The notes below the pieces were generated by a model that saw only the letters and a program-made list of their open reading frames with translations, ran no database searches and had not been told where the DNA came from. DNA of 64,000 bases from Actinoallomurus soli. Its GTDB lineage: Bacteria; Actinomycetota; Actinomycetes; Streptosporangiales; Streptosporangiaceae. Positions 8,832-17,551 of the stretch are shown one piece after another (position 1 is the stretch's first letter; each line of letters starts with the position of its first letter). The position numbers and the translations under genes are program-made. The stretch is from assembly GCF_024055715.1 (NCBI RefSeq), contig NZ_JAMXMV010000003.1, positions 558,001 through 622,000 of the forward strand. The letters are read 5' to 3'.

Positions 8832-9896
8832 ATGCGGGTCGGTCTGATCGGCGCCGGCCGGATCGGCGCGGTGCACGCCCGGTCGCTGGCCGAGGATCCG
8901 CGCGTCGGCCGGATCCACGTGGTCGACACCGACCCGGACCGCGCCCGTCAGGTGGCGGAGTCGATCGGCGGCCAGGTCGCCGACGGCGTCGACACACTCC
9001 TGGACACGGCACCGGACGCGGTCGTCGTCGCCACCCCGACGCGCACGCACGCCGACCTGGTCGTGCACTGCGCCGCCCGGGGCGTCCCGGTGCTGTGCGA
9101 GAAGCCCGTCTTCACCGATCCGGCGACCGCGCGCCGGGTCGCCGCGCAGGTCCGCGAGACCACCACACCGGTCTGTGTCGGGTTCCAGCGCCGCTTCGAC
9201 CCCGGCTACCTGCGCGGTCACGACGCCGTGCGCTCCGGCGCCATCGGACGGCTGTGCCGCGTGCATCTGCTGACCGCCGACCCGGAGCCGCCGCCGGCGG
9301 CCTACGTCGCCGTCTCCGGCGGCATCCACCGCGACTGCCAGATCCACGACTTCGACGTGCTGCGCTGGGTCACCGGTCGCGAGGTCGTCGAGGTCTACGC
9401 GACCGGCGCCAACCGCGGCGCCGACTACATCGCCGCCGCGGGGGACGTCGACGAGGCCGCCGCCGTGCTCACCCTCGACGACGGCACGCTGGCCACGATG
9501 CAGGCGTCGCGCTACAACGGGGCGGGCTACGACGTACGGATGGAGCTGGCCGGCAGCCGCGCGACCGTGGCGGTCGGGCTCGACACCCGGGTGCCGCTGC
9601 GCTCGGCCGAGCCGGACGCGCCGCCGCTCGCCGAGGCGGCCTGGCCGGGATTCCTGGACCGGTTCGCCGCCGCCTACCGGGCGGAGGTGGCCGCCTTCCT
9701 CGGCCTGGTCGCGGCGCCGGACGCCGGCGGTCCCTCGGGGACGTCCGGTGGCCTCGCCGGACACGCCACCGTCGACGACGCGTTGCAGGCGCTGCTCATC
9801 GCCGAGGCGGCCTCGCTGTCCCGCCGCGAACGTCGCCCGGTCCGCCTGGCGGAGGTCGGCGCCGACACGGTGCCGGCCGGTACGGTGACCCGATGA
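8832..9896 (+). CDS. Gfo/Idh/MocA family oxidoreductase, inositol 2-dehydrogenase-like
   Basis: The protein has about 354 residues. The N-terminal Rossmann domain starts at once with [14 protein letters not shown] (GxGxxG), which favours the ATG at 8832 over the ATG at 8817. It continues to CEKPV, the family EKP motif whose Lys assists catalysis, and [17 protein letters not shown], whose IHDxD segment is typical of myo-inositol 2-dehydrogenases (IolG type) with the catalytic Asp/His pair. NAD-dependent oxidation of a cyclitol or sugar to a ketone is the likely reaction. Such enzymes open inositol-based aminocyclitol pathways by making an inosose for transamination. No iol catabolic genes are nearby, so a biosynthetic role fits better. 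The stop overlaps the methyltransferase start (ATGA). Confidence 0.85.
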   Translation: MRVGLIGAGRIGAVHARSLAEDPRVGRIHVVDTDPDRARQVAESIGGQVADGVDTLLDTAPDAVVVATPTRTHADLVVHCAARGVPVLCEKPVFTDPATARRVAAQVRETTTPVCVGFQRRFDPGYLRGHDAVRSGAIGRLCRVHLLTADPEPPPAAYVAVSGGIHRDCQIHDFDVLRWVTGREVVEVYATGANRGADYIAAAGDVDEAAAVLTLDDGTLATMQASRYNGAGYDVRMELAGSRATVAVGLDTRVPLRSAEPDAPPLAEAAWPGFLDRFAAAYRAEVAAFLGLVAAPDAGGPSGTSGGLAGHATVDDALQALLIAEAASLSRRERRPVRLAEVGADTVPAGTVTR

Positions 9897-12031
9897 GCGC
9901 GGCGAACCCGGCGGCCGAGCCCACCGGCACGACACCCGCCGAGACGGCACCCGTCGGCACGCCGCCCGCCGCGACCGCGTCCCCCGGCTCGGCGTCCACC
10001 GAGACCACACCCACCGGCGCGACACCCGGCGGCACCACGTCCACCGGCTCGGCGCCCGCCGACACCACGCTTGCCGGCACGACGCCGGCGGGCGGTGACC
10101 CGGCCGGTGGCCTGGCGCTGTCCGAGGACGCGGTCTTCGCCGACTTCGCCACGCGGGTACGGCTCGCCGGCGCGCACGTCGTGGAGATCGGGGGCTCGCT
10201 GTCGGAGGCCCACGCGGAGTCGCACGGTGTCGCGCGGTGGACGTCGGTGGACCCGAACCGCCCCGCCGGGACCGGCCCGTCCGGCCGCACCGAGGTGGTA
10301 CGGGCACGGGCGGAGGACATGCCGCTGCCCGACGCGTGCGCCGACGCCGTGTTCTCCAGCAACGCCTTCCAGTTCATCGACGTCACCGCGACGTTGGCCC
10401 AGGTGCGCCGGGTGCTCCGGCCGGGCGGCATCCTCTACGGGCACTTCGGCCCGATCTGGAGCGCCGTCGACGGCCACCAGCTCGAGTACGTCTCGTACGA
10501 GGGCCGCGACCTGGTCTTCTGGAAGGACACGCTGTTGCCGCCGTGGGCGCACCTGGCCTACGACCGGACGCAGCTGCGGCGGCTGCTGGGCACCGCGCTG
10601 CCGGACGACCTCGCCGACCTGCTGGTGTGGCATGTGTACGACAGCCCCACGGTGAACCGGCTGTTCTTCGAGGACTACGTCGAGGCCGCCCTCCACAGCG
10701 GACTCGACCTGGTGGAGCTGCGCGCCTCGCACCATCTCGACTACGAGCTGCGGCTGCCCGCGTTCGACCCGGGACACCTGCGCCACGTGACGCCGGCCGA
10801 GCTGGCGGCCGGCTGGACCGCCCGGCGCGGCCGGCCCACCCGGGTCGGGGCCCGGGACGTCCTGCTGGTGCTCCGCCGGCCCGCCGAATAAGCGGTGCGC
10901 TCGCTCCACGAAAGCCGCGCGTTCCCGGCCGTGCGCGGTCAGGCGCTCATCCTGACGGCCCGCGGCCGGGCGGTGGTCCCGACCGGACACGGCCGGGCGG
11001 TGGTCCCGACCGGACACGGCCGGGCGGTAGTCCTGACCGGACACGGCCGGGCGGTGGTCCTGACCGGACACGGCCGGGCGCAGCCGCTCCTCCAGCGCCG
11101 CGACCCGGGCCGGATCGCCCAGGGCGTGCATGCAGAAGGTGCAGATGTTGGAGAACCTCTCCTCGTTCAGCGGCTGGAACAGCGGGTGCTCCCGGACCAT
11201 CGTGCGGAAGTAGATCGGCGATTCCGGGTCGTAGAACGCGCGGACCAGCTGCTCCCGCCGGTCGCGCTCCGCCGCGTCGGAGGCGGCGGAGCGGATCGAG
11301 CCGAGGAAGACCGGCGTGCGCTTCATCTGGTCGGCGCCGATGTCGAGCTGGCAGCAGGCGTACACGTCGCCGGTGGCGTGGAGCGTGGTCGTGAGGTCGT
11401 CGCACTCGGAGAGCTCCTCGACCCGGTGGCCCCGCCAGACCTGCAGCATCTCCCGCGCGCGCCCCCGGTCCAGCAGCTCCAGCACGACGTAGGGCTCACC
11501 GGCCGCGGCGAGCGCGGCGATGATCTCGTCGTCCCGCTCCCGGTAGTGGGAGCGGCAGAACTGGATCTCCGTCGCCAGCCCGAAGGAGCGCGCGGTGCGC
11601 GCCGCGGTGATCGGCCGCTCCACCGGGAAGTACTTCATGTGGTAGATGTCGGCGCTCAAAGCGAGACCCGAGATGCCGGCCTCCACGAATGGCGCGAGCT
11701 TTTCTCTCGCCAATTGGTCCGACCGCGCCCAGAATGCGTTCGACTCGACGTCGACGACGTAACCCAGCTGCCGCGCCCAGGTGATCACCTCGCACATTTC
11801 GCGGGGGTACAAGAACACTTCACCGCCACTGAACGTGACGTGCCGGCGACCGTTCTCCCATGCCTCGGAAAGAGCCGCCCGCACCTCCTCCGTATCGAGT
11901 CGTTCCCGCCGGTGCGGGCTCGACTCCACGATGCAGTGGTCGCAGGCGATGTTGCAGGTCAGCGTGAAGTTGATGCACAGACGTTGGTGGCTCGGGAAAC
12001 GATCCCAGATTGGCACGCCCTCGGCGGTCAC
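9674..12031 (-). CDS. Radical SAM enzyme with run-on C-terminus
   Basis: The GTG start at 12031 has AAGGAG five bases upstream. The functional part (about 12031-10950, 360 residues) carries CNIACDHC (CxxxCxxC), [11 protein letters not shown] and SNAFWA early. Later cysteines (YACCQLD and [10 protein letters not shown]) resemble SPASM/twitch-type auxiliary cluster ligands. After that the frame passes through a 27-bp tandem repeat and stays open to a stop at 9674. The last roughly 425 codons are therefore antisense to the methyltransferase and dehydrogenase genes and have no protein-like character. The native stop was probably lost through repeat expansion, or there is a frameshift in the repeat. 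The radical SAM function is well supported, but the true C-terminus is not. The substrate is unknown. Confidence 0.7.
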   Translation of the reverse strand: MTAEGVPIWDRFPSHQRLCINFTLTCNIACDHCIVESSPHRRERLDTEEVRAALSEAWENGRRHVTFSGGEVFLYPREMCEVITWARQLGYVVDVESNAFWARSDQLAREKLAPFVEAGISGLALSADIYHMKYFPVERPITAARTARSFGLATEIQFCRSHYRERDDEIIAALAAAGEPYVVLELLDRGRAREMLQVWRGHRVEELSECDDLTTTLHATGDVYACCQLDIGADQMKRTPVFLGSIRSAASDAAERDRREQLVRAFYDPESPIYFRTMVREHPLFQPLNEERFSNICTFCMHALGDPARVAALEERLRPAVSGQDHRPAVSGQDYRPAVSGRDHRPAVSGRDHRPAAGRQDERLTAHGRERAAFVERAHRLFGGPAEHQQDVPGPDPGGPAAPGGPAGRQLGRRHVAQVSRVERGQPQLVVEMVRGAQLHQVESAVEGGLDVVLEEQPVHRGAVVHMPHQQVGEVVRQRGAQQPPQLRPVVGQVRPRRQQRVLPEDQVAALVRDVLELVAVDGAPDRAEVPVEDAARPEHPAHLGQRRGDVDELEGVAGEHGVGARVGQRHVLRPCPYHLGAAGRAGPGGAVRVHRRPPRDTVRLRVGLRQRAPDLHDVRAGEPYPRGEVGEDRVLGQRQATGRVTARRRRAGKRGVGGRRAGGRGAAGCRAGGCGLGGRRAGGRGRGGRRADGCRLGGCRAGGLGRRVRRAHRVTVPAGTVSAPTSARRTGRRSRRDSEAASAMSSACNASSTVACPARPPDVPEGPPASGAATRPRKAATSAR
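9893..10891 (+). CDS. Class I SAM-dependent methyltransferase with low-complexity N-terminus
   Basis: The 332-residue protein has about 65 N-terminal residues rich in Thr, Pro, Ala and Gly, built from irregular [10 protein letters not shown]-type repeats with no predicted fold. A class I methyltransferase core follows: VVEIGG (motif I), [27 protein letters not shown] (motif II region) and [15 protein letters not shown] (motif III). The last 130 residues probably form a substrate cap. The start overlaps the dehydrogenase stop, so the two are coupled. The target atom cannot be told. The N-terminal low-complexity stretch resembles the linker of the Arm-RsmI fusion at 15490-15835, suggesting that GC-rich microrepeat expansion is common in this locus. 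Confidence 0.82.
   Translation: MSAANPAAEPTGTTPAETAPVGTPPAATASPGSASTETTPTGATPGGTTSTGSAPADTTLAGTTPAGGDPAGGLALSEDAVFADFATRVRLAGAHVVEIGGSLSEAHAESHGVARWTSVDPNRPAGTGPSGRTEVVRARAEDMPLPDACADAVFSSNAFQFIDVTATLAQVRRVLRPGGILYGHFGPIWSAVDGHQLEYVSYEGRDLVFWKDTLLPPWAHLAYDRTQLRRLLGTALPDDLADLLVWHVYDSPTVNRLFFEDYVEAALHSGLDLVELRASHHLDYELRLPAFDPGHLRHVTPAELAAGWTARRGRPTRVGARDVLLVLRRPAE
10951..11080. repeat. 27-bp tandem repeat, about 4.8 copies
   Basis: Units begin at 10951 (diverged), 10978, 11005, 11032 and 11059 (partial). The 27-bp period keeps the radical SAM frame open and encodes a nine-residue RPAVSG(Q/R)D(H/Y) repeat in its C-terminal region. Confidence 0.88.
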
Positions 12032-12308
12032 AGCGTCTCCTTCGCGGGGATTCACCGGGTCTGGCGGGCCGTTCTCCGGCAGTACTCCGGTGGCCGGAAA
12101 CCCGCGTCCCCCGTCCGGCGCGAAGTTTTGCCGACCACGGCCCCGGCTCGCCCCATTAATGGGGCGGCTTATTGCATGGTCTCGCGAGGAGGAGTCGGTG
12201 TCCAGAGTGTCCGCCCGCCCGAGCCGGGGAAAAGTGATTCCCGGAGCGCTCATCGATGGCGCGGGCGTATGCGATTGCCGCCCGGCAGAGGCACGTTATC
12301 GCTGCGCT
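12032..12308. other. Divergent intergenic region before queF
   Basis: This 277-bp stretch separates the radical SAM gene (minus) from queF (plus). No gene is supported. It should hold both promoters and contains a perfect 16-bp palindrome at 12150-12165. Confidence 0.5.
12150..12165. promoter_or_regulatory. 16-bp perfect palindrome, candidate operator
   Basis: GCCCCATTAATGGGGC is fully self-complementary with an AT-rich centre, the shape of a dimeric repressor site. It lies 119 bases upstream of the radical SAM start and 144 bases upstream of queF, so one regulator could control both directions. Confidence 0.5.
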
Positions 12309-12701
12309 ATGCTCGACGGTGTGTCTGAGAATCTGTCCGGTTTGACGCTGCTCGGCTCGCAGGTACGGGGCCCCGTCGAGCACGTGGAGTCCTTCCCGGC
12401 GCCACAGCACTGCACGAAGGTGCGGTTCACCACGGACGAGGTGGCCTCGCTGTGCCCCGTGACCGGCCAGCCCGACCTCTCCAGCGTCGAGATCGAGTAC
12501 GTGCCGCGTGAGCGCTGCATCGAGTCCAAGTCGCTCAAGCTCTACCTGTGGTCCTTCCGGGACCGGGCGGTGTTCGCCGAGGCGCTCGCCGTGGAGATCG
12601 CCACGGAGGTGAAGCGGGCGACCGACCCGGTGTCCGTTCGTGTCGTGATCACCCAGCACGCGCGGGGCGGCATCGTGACCGAAGCCACCGCCGAGCTGTA
12701 G
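12309..12701 (+). CDS. queF: NADPH-dependent preQ0 reductase (7-cyano-7-deazaguanine reductase)
   Basis: QueF reduces the nitrile of preQ0 to the aminomethyl group of preQ1 with two NADPH. The 130-residue protein is a short, single-domain form. It shows LTLLG near the start, SLCPVTGQPD with the catalytic Cys and the conserved Asp, and ESKSLKLYLWSF, the family NADPH-binding signature that separates reductases from amidinotransferase-like relatives. In Bacillus QueF the next segment is FHED, with His and Glu binding substrate. Here it is FAEA, so the Glu is kept and the His is Ala. The ATG at 12309 is used, but GTG at 12321 is also possible. It is the first gene of a four-gene operon, nine bases before the transglycosylase gene. 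Confidence 0.92.
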   Translation: MLDGVSENLSGLTLLGSQVRGPVEHVESFPAPQHCTKVRFTTDEVASLCPVTGQPDLSSVEIEYVPRERCIESKSLKLYLWSFRDRAVFAEALAVEIATEVKRATDPVSVRVVITQHARGGIVTEATAEL

Positions 12702-12710
12702 GCGGCGCCC

Positions 12711-13844
12711 GTGGCACGTGCCCGCGGCGCGCCCGCGGCCAACACCCTGCGGGTGCCGATCGACGCCCCGACGAGCCTGCGGACCCGGCGGGGTGAGCTG
12801 ACCCTGCCGGTGTTCGTACCCGACGCGACGCGCGCCGTGGTGCGCGGGGTGCCCACCGACCGGCTGTCCGACGCGCACGTCTCCGCGCTGCTGGTGAGCA
12901 CCGCGCACCTGGCGACGCAGCCGGGCGCCTCGGTCGTCGGCGCGCTCGGCGGGGTGCACCGGTTCATGGGCTGGTCCGGCCCGATGATCTCCGACTCCGG
13001 CGGCTTCCAGGCGTTCTCGCTGCTCTCGAGCCAGCAGGGGCTGGCGGAGGTGACCGACGCGGGCCTGACCTACCGGTTCTCCACGAAGCAGAAGTACCGC
13101 CAGCTCACCCCGCAGAGCTGCATCCAGACGCAGCTGCGTCTCGGCGCGGACATCGTCTACTGCCTGGACTACTGCACCAGCCCGTCCGCGCCGGCCGAGG
13201 AGCAGCGGCGCAGCGTCGAGCTGACGCTGCGGTGGGCGGCCGAGTGCCGCGAGGCGTTCGACCGGCTGGTCGCCGACCGCCCGGTGGAGGACCGCCCGCT
13301 GCTCTTCGCCGTCGTCCAGGGCGGGCCCGACGAGGAGCTCCGCGCCCGGTGCGCGGAGGCGCTGGTCGACATCGGCTTCGACGGGTACGGCTTCGGCGGG
13401 TACCCGATCGCGGACGGCCGCCTGGTCGACGAGGTCCGCCTGGTCGGCGAGCTGCTGCCGGCGGGTACGCCGCTGCACGGGCTCGGCATCGGCACCCCGG
13501 AGAACCTCATCGAGTCGTGGCAGTCGGGGTACGGCATCTTCGACTGCACGCTGCCGACCCGCAACGCCCGCCGCGGCGTGCTCTACACCCGCCTCGACGT
13601 CGACGCCATCGGCAGTGGCCGGCCGTACCGCATCGCGCGGCTGAACGACGAGCGCTGGGTGCGGGAGAAGGGCCCCATCGACCCGGACTGCGACTGCCCG
13701 ATGTGCACGACGCTGCCGGGCGGCACCGTGGCGCACCTGTTCCGCATCGAGGACGCGCTGGCCGGGACCCTCGCGTCACTGCACAACCTGCGCTTCTACA
13801 CGCGGCTGACCGAGGCGCTGCACCGGCTGGGCGCCGAGGCATGA
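12711..13844 (+). CDS. Queuine/archaeosine-type tRNA-guanine transglycosylase family protein
   Basis: TGT exchanges guanine in RNA for a 7-deazaguanine base. The 377-residue protein keeps the expected catalytic set: ISDSGGFQAFS (general-acid/base Asp), DYCTSP (substrate-recognition Asp), VQGG (Gln), GFGG, and FDCTLPTRNARRG with the nucleophile Asp. The zinc ligands are CDCPMC plus a later His. It nevertheless differs from standard bacterial enzymes around the base pocket and between RNARRG and the zinc site. A normal queuosine tRNA enzyme is the simplest reading. A paralogue with another nucleic-acid target is possible given that it is translationally coupled (ATGA) to an rRNA-methyltransferase gene. 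The GTG start at 12711 has only a weak ribosome site. Confidence 0.88.
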   Translation: MARARGAPAANTLRVPIDAPTSLRTRRGELTLPVFVPDATRAVVRGVPTDRLSDAHVSALLVSTAHLATQPGASVVGALGGVHRFMGWSGPMISDSGGFQAFSLLSSQQGLAEVTDAGLTYRFSTKQKYRQLTPQSCIQTQLRLGADIVYCLDYCTSPSAPAEEQRRSVELTLRWAAECREAFDRLVADRPVEDRPLLFAVVQGGPDEELRARCAEALVDIGFDGYGFGGYPIADGRLVDEVRLVGELLPAGTPLHGLGIGTPENLIESWQSGYGIFDCTLPTRNARRGVLYTRLDVDAIGSGRPYRIARLNDERWVREKGPIDPDCDCPMCTTLPGGTVAHLFRIEDALAGTLASLHNLRFYTRLTEALHRLGAEA

Positions 13845-14704
13845 GCGACGGCACCAGGGTGGGCGGGCGGCCTTCGCGCGGCCGGCCGTCCCGCCCTGAC
13901 GCCGACCTCATGGTGCGACGGCTCAGCGCCGCCGCGAAGTACTCCGCCGTCCACCCGGACACGATCGCGGACGTCGTGCGGCACGAGGCGGAGCACGCGG
14001 CGAACGACGCCGACCTGGAACGGCGGGCGAGGCTGCGCCTGCACAAGGTCGTCGCCGACTACCTGCTCAGCGCCCGCCCGGCGCGGCTGCTGCGCGGGCT
14101 GGACGAGGCCGTCGCGGACGGGCCGGACGCCGTACGGGCCTGGTGCCGCGACGTCCTGACCCGGCACTTCTCCACGGCCGAGCGGCTGCCCGACCTCGAC
14201 GAGTTCTATCCGGCGATCGTCTCGCTGACCGGCCCGCCGGCGAGCGTGGCCGACCTGGCCTGCGCGCTGAACCCCTTCACGTTGCCGTGGCTGCGCGACG
14301 TCACCGACGCGCCGTACGTCGGCTACGACTTCAACCGGGCACTCGTCGCGGCGACCGGCGCGTTCGCCGAGCGGGTCGACCGGGCGGCCGAGGTACGCCA
14401 CTGCGACGTGCTGCTCTCGCCGGAGCCGATCAAGGCCGACGTGGCGCTGCTGCTCAAGACGTACCACTGCGTGGAGGACCGGCTGTCCGGCGCGGGGCTG
14501 CGCCTCGTGGCCGAGGTCGCGGCCGATCAGGTGGTCGTCTCCTTCCCGTTGCGCGCGATGAACGGCCGGGCCGCGGTGTTCACCCGCCCGCACATCGACG
14601 CGTTGTCACGCCTCGCCGACGAGCGGGGCTGGGCGGTGCGCCGGGCCCGGCTGAGCACCGAGGAGCTCGTGGTCATCGACAAGGAGCACGATGGCGCGCA
14701 GTAG
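13841..14704 (+). CDS. 16S rRNA m7G1405 methyltransferase family protein (Arm/Kgm type), divergent copy
   Basis: The 287-residue protein has the full layout of the aminoglycoside-resistance G1405-N7 methyltransferases: an all-helical N-terminal domain of about 110 residues, VADLACALNPFTLPW as the SAM-binding motif, YVGYDFN, DVALLLKTYHCVEDR (compare the KTLPxLE segment of the family) and VVVSFPLRAMNGR. Motif I has Ala where the family usually has Gly (DLACALNP against DLACGLNP), and the C-terminal GGK-like loop is altered, so this copy may be specialised or have reduced activity. Family members block 4,6-linked aminoglycosides at helix 44 of the decoding site. It overlaps both neighbours (ATGA upstream, 14 bases downstream) and is paralogous to the next gene. 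A heteromeric partnership is possible but untested. Confidence 0.85.
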   Translation: MSDGTRVGGRPSRGRPSRPDADLMVRRLSAAAKYSAVHPDTIADVVRHEAEHAANDADLERRARLRLHKVVADYLLSARPARLLRGLDEAVADGPDAVRAWCRDVLTRHFSTAERLPDLDEFYPAIVSLTGPPASVADLACALNPFTLPWLRDVTDAPYVGYDFNRALVAATGAFAERVDRAAEVRHCDVLLSPEPIKADVALLLKTYHCVEDRLSGAGLRLVAEVAADQVVVSFPLRAMNGRAAVFTRPHIDALSRLADERGWAVRRARLSTEELVVIDKEHDGAQ

Positions 14705-16535
14705 TGGAACACAGGCCGACCTGGCCGCCGAGGTCGCCCGGCAGGTGCTCGCCGCGGCGAAGTACCGCAATCTGGACCCGGCGTTCGTCGATCGCCTGGC
14801 GCAAGAGGCGGCGCAGCGCTTCCGCGACCGCAACCAGGCGGTCAAGTACGCCAAGCGCAAGCTGCACCAGGCGTTCGGAGCGTTCGTGACGGGCACGCCG
14901 GCGCGGGCGGTCGCCGACTGCGTCGCGAAGATCGCGGCTGGGGCCGATCCGCGGGAGGCGGGCCGGGAGGCGATGCGCGCGCACGCCTCCTCGGCCGAGC
15001 GGGTCGACTGGCTGGAGCCGTTCTACGAGCGGGTCGCCGAGTGGTGCGGTACGCCCTCCTCCGTGATCGACCTCGCCTGCGGGCTCAACCCGCTGGCCAT
15101 GCCGTGGATGGCGCTCGCCCCCGACGCCGGCTACGCCTGCTACGACGTCGACCGTACGCTGGCCGAGGCGCTGCCCGGGCTCGGCACCGTGTTCCCGGTC
15201 CGGGTCAGCGCCGGTGCCGCCGACCTGGTGGGGGCCCCGCTGTCGGCCCAGGCCGACGTCGCGCTCGTCCTGAAGACCCTCACCACCGTCGAGCAGCAGC
15301 GCACCGGTGCCGCGCAGCGGCTCATCGCCGCGCTCGACTGCCGTCACATCGTGGTGAGCCTGCCCCGGCGCAGCCTGTCCGGGAAGCGCAACTACGCCGA
15401 CGACGCCGACGCGATCGTCCGCCGGGCGGTCGAGGGCACCGGATACGAGGTCGTGGACGAGGCCGCGTTCGGCGACGAGGCGCTGTACCACCTCGTGCCG
15501 GTGGCCGGCGGCGCCGCGCCCGCAGGCGCGGCCGAGGGCGCCGCGAACACGGCGGGTGAGGAGACCTCGCCGGGCGGGCCGCCGACACCGCCGGCGGACG
15601 GAACCGACGCGACGCAGCCGCCGAACCGTACGGCCCCGGCCCGATCGGCGGACGCGACGAACACGGCGCAGGCGGCGGACCGGACGGACCCCGCCCGGCC
15701 GGCGGACGAGATCCGCCGGGCGGGACCGGCCGCCGAAACGGCCCCGGCGGGGCCGACCGGCGAGACGGACCGGACGCAACCGGCGGGCGAGACGGGCTCG
15801 GCCCGGACGGCGGGCGAGACGGATCCCGCGGGTGGTGTGCTCACCCTCGTGGGGACACCCATCGGAAACCTCGGGGACCTGACCGACGGGGCGCTGGCGG
15901 CGCTGCGCCGCGCCGACGTGGTCTGCGCCGAGGACACCCGCCGTACGCGCAAGCTGCTGAGCGCCTATGACCTGCACCCGGCGCAGCTGGTCTCGGTGCG
16001 CAAGCACAACGAGGAGCGCTCCGGCGCCTGGGTGATGGCCCGGCTGCGCGAGGGCCGGCAGGTGGCGATGGTCAGCGACGCGGGCATGCCGATGCTGTCC
16101 GACCCGGGCGAGCGGCTGGCCCGGCACGTTCTCGACGCCGGGGGTGAGCTGCGCGTGGCGCCGGGCCCGGACGCGGCGACCACCGCGCTGATGCTGTCCG
16201 GGCTGCCCGCCGCGCGGTGGTGCTTCGAGGGATTCCTGCCCGCCAAGGGCGGCGAGCGGACCCGGCGGCTCGCGGCGGTGGCCGCCGAGCGGCGTACGAC
16301 GGTGCTGTTCGAGGCGCCGCACCGGCTGCTGCGCACGCTCGGCGACCTCGTCTCCGCCGCCGGCGGGGAGCGTCCCGCCGCGGTGCTGAACGACCTCACC
16401 AAGCTGTACGAGCGGGCCTGGCGCGGCAGCCTGGGTCAGGTCCGCGACGCGGTCGCCGAGCAGGAGCCGCGCGGCGAGTTCGTCATCGTTCTCGGCGGCG
16501 CGCCGGAGCGGTCCGCGGTGACGGCGGCGGGATAG
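14691..16535 (+). CDS. Fusion: 16S rRNA m7G1405 methyltransferase (Arm-type) + RsmI-type C1402 2'-O-methyltransferase
   Basis: The 614-residue protein has two enzyme domains. Residues 1-268 form a G1405-N7-methyltransferase-like domain with helical N-terminus, VIDLACGLNPLAMPW, ADVALVLKTLTTVEQQ and VVSLPRRSLSGKRNY, closer to the family consensus than its upstream paralogue. Residues about 268-382 are a Thr/Pro/Ala/Gly-rich linker with AGET-type repeats. Residues 383-605 are an RsmI domain with LVGTPIGNLGDLT, AEDTRRTRKLL, VSDAGMPMLSDPG and LFEAPHRLL, in order. RsmI adds the 2'-O-methyl to C1402, three bases from G1405 in helix 44. I know of no described fusion of these families. A separate housekeeping rsmI would be expected elsewhere in the genome. 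Joint modification of the decoding site is inferred. Confidence 0.9.
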   Translation: MARSSGTQADLAAEVARQVLAAAKYRNLDPAFVDRLAQEAAQRFRDRNQAVKYAKRKLHQAFGAFVTGTPARAVADCVAKIAAGADPREAGREAMRAHASSAERVDWLEPFYERVAEWCGTPSSVIDLACGLNPLAMPWMALAPDAGYACYDVDRTLAEALPGLGTVFPVRVSAGAADLVGAPLSAQADVALVLKTLTTVEQQRTGAAQRLIAALDCRHIVVSLPRRSLSGKRNYADDADAIVRRAVEGTGYEVVDEAAFGDEALYHLVPVAGGAAPAGAAEGAANTAGEETSPGGPPTPPADGTDATQPPNRTAPARSADATNTAQAADRTDPARPADEIRRAGPAAETAPAGPTGETDRTQPAGETGSARTAGETDPAGGVLTLVGTPIGNLGDLTDGALAALRRADVVCAEDTRRTRKLLSAYDLHPAQLVSVRKHNEERSGAWVMARLREGRQVAMVSDAGMPMLSDPGERLARHVLDAGGELRVAPGPDAATTALMLSGLPAARWCFEGFLPAKGGERTRRLAAVAAERRTTVLFEAPHRLLRTLGDLVSAAGGERPAAVLNDLTKLYERAWRGSLGQVRDAVAEQEPRGEFVIVLGGAPERSAVTAAG

Positions 16536-16551
16536 CCGGCGGCGGGGTGGC

Positions 16552-16905
16552 TCACTCGCCCCGGTAGACGCAGCCGGACGTGCACGTCTCGTGCACCGCG
16601 ACCGCCGACAGCGGCAGGGTGTCGCCGAGCCGGTCCCAGATCCAGCGGGCCAGCACCTCGCTGGTCGGGTTCTCCAGCCCCGGCACCTCGTTGAGGTAGT
16701 AGTGGTCGAGCCGATCGAGCAGCGGCTGGAACGCCTTCTTCACGTCGCCGAAGTCCATCACCCACCCGGTGACGGGATCGACGTCGCCGCGCACGTGAAC
16801 GGTGACGCGGTAGGAGTGGCCGTGCAGGCGGCTGCACTTGTGGCCGGGCGGCACGTTCGGCAGCCGGTGGGCAGCCTCGAACGTGAACTCGCGGAAGATT
16901 TCCAT
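16552..16905 (-). CDS. queD: 6-carboxy-5,6,7,8-tetrahydropterin synthase
   Basis: The 117-residue protein is a standard-length QueD, which converts dihydroneopterin triphosphate to 6-carboxytetrahydropterin. Zinc ligands are visible: His in FEAAHRLP and the pair in [25 protein letters not shown] and the C-terminal HET are typical of the T-fold family, and the catalytic Cys lies in [10 protein letters not shown]. The ATG at 16905 is one base after the queE stop, so queC-queE-queD form one transcript. The gene converges with the Arm-RsmI fusion across a gap of only 16 bases. Confidence 0.92.
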   Translation of the reverse strand: MEIFREFTFEAAHRLPNVPPGHKCSRLHGHSYRVTVHVRGDVDPVTGWVMDFGDVKKAFQPLLDRLDHYYLNEVPGLENPTSEVLARWIWDRLGDTLPLSAVAVHETCTSGCVYRGE

Positions 16906-16906
16906 G

Positions 16907-17545
16907 TCAGGCGATCCCAATGTACTTGTGCGTCTGCAGGCTCAACCGCCACTGCGGATGCCGCAGGCAGTACTCGACGGCCGCGCTGGTGTTGGCGTCG
17001 CGGTCCGGGCCGTCCATCGGCTGGATGAGGAAGTGGTCGAAGGCCAGCCGCTCGAAGCGCTCCGGCGGCGCGGTCTCCTGGGGGTACACCAGCTTGAGCT
17101 CGTTGCCGCTGGTGAGGACCAGCTCGGTGTTCGCCTTCGGGCTCACGCAGATCCAGTCGAGCCCCTCGGGCGCCGGCCGGGTGCCGTTGGTCTCGACCGC
17201 GACCTCGAACCCCTCGGCGTGCAGGGCGTCGACGGCCTCCCGGTCCAGTTGCAGCAGCGGCTCACCGCCGGTGCACACGACGTACGGCCGGCTGAGCGGG
17301 TGCGCCGCCCCGCGCCACATCTTGGCGACGGCGGCGGCCAGCTCGGCGGCGGTACGGAACCGCCCGCCCCCGGGCCCGTCGGTGCCGACGAAGTCGGTGT
17401 CGCAGAACTGGCAGATCGCGCGGTGCCGGTCCTTCTCTCGGCCCGTCCACAGGTTGCAGCTGGTGAACCGGCAGAACACCGCCGCCCGCCCGGCCTGCAT
17501 CCCTTCGCCCTGCAGGGTGTAGAAGATCTCCTTGATCCGGTACAC
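16907..17545 (-). CDS. queE: 7-carboxy-7-deazaguanine synthase (radical SAM)
   Basis: QueE contracts carboxytetrahydropterin to the 7-deazapurine CDG. The 212-residue protein opens with [16 protein letters not shown], the family N-terminus. The cluster motif has the expanded spacing typical of one QueE subgroup: CNLWTG, 14 intervening residues, then [15 protein letters not shown] is the SAM-binding strand and VAVETNGT follows, as does CVSPKAN. The GTG start at 17545 is six bases after the queC stop, consistent with coupling. Confidence 0.92.
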   Translation of the reverse strand: MYRIKEIFYTLQGEGMQAGRAAVFCRFTSCNLWTGREKDRHRAICQFCDTDFVGTDGPGGGRFRTAAELAAAVAKMWRGAAHPLSRPYVVCTGGEPLLQLDREAVDALHAEGFEVAVETNGTRPAPEGLDWICVSPKANTELVLTSGNELKLVYPQETAPPERFERLAFDHFLIQPMDGPDRDANTSAAVEYCLRHPQWRLSLQTHKYIGIA

Positions 17546-17551
17546 CGTCGT

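Noticed and set aside
10951-11080. CRISPR-like array
   Set aside because: Units are contiguous 27-bp copies with no spacers and lie inside a coding frame.
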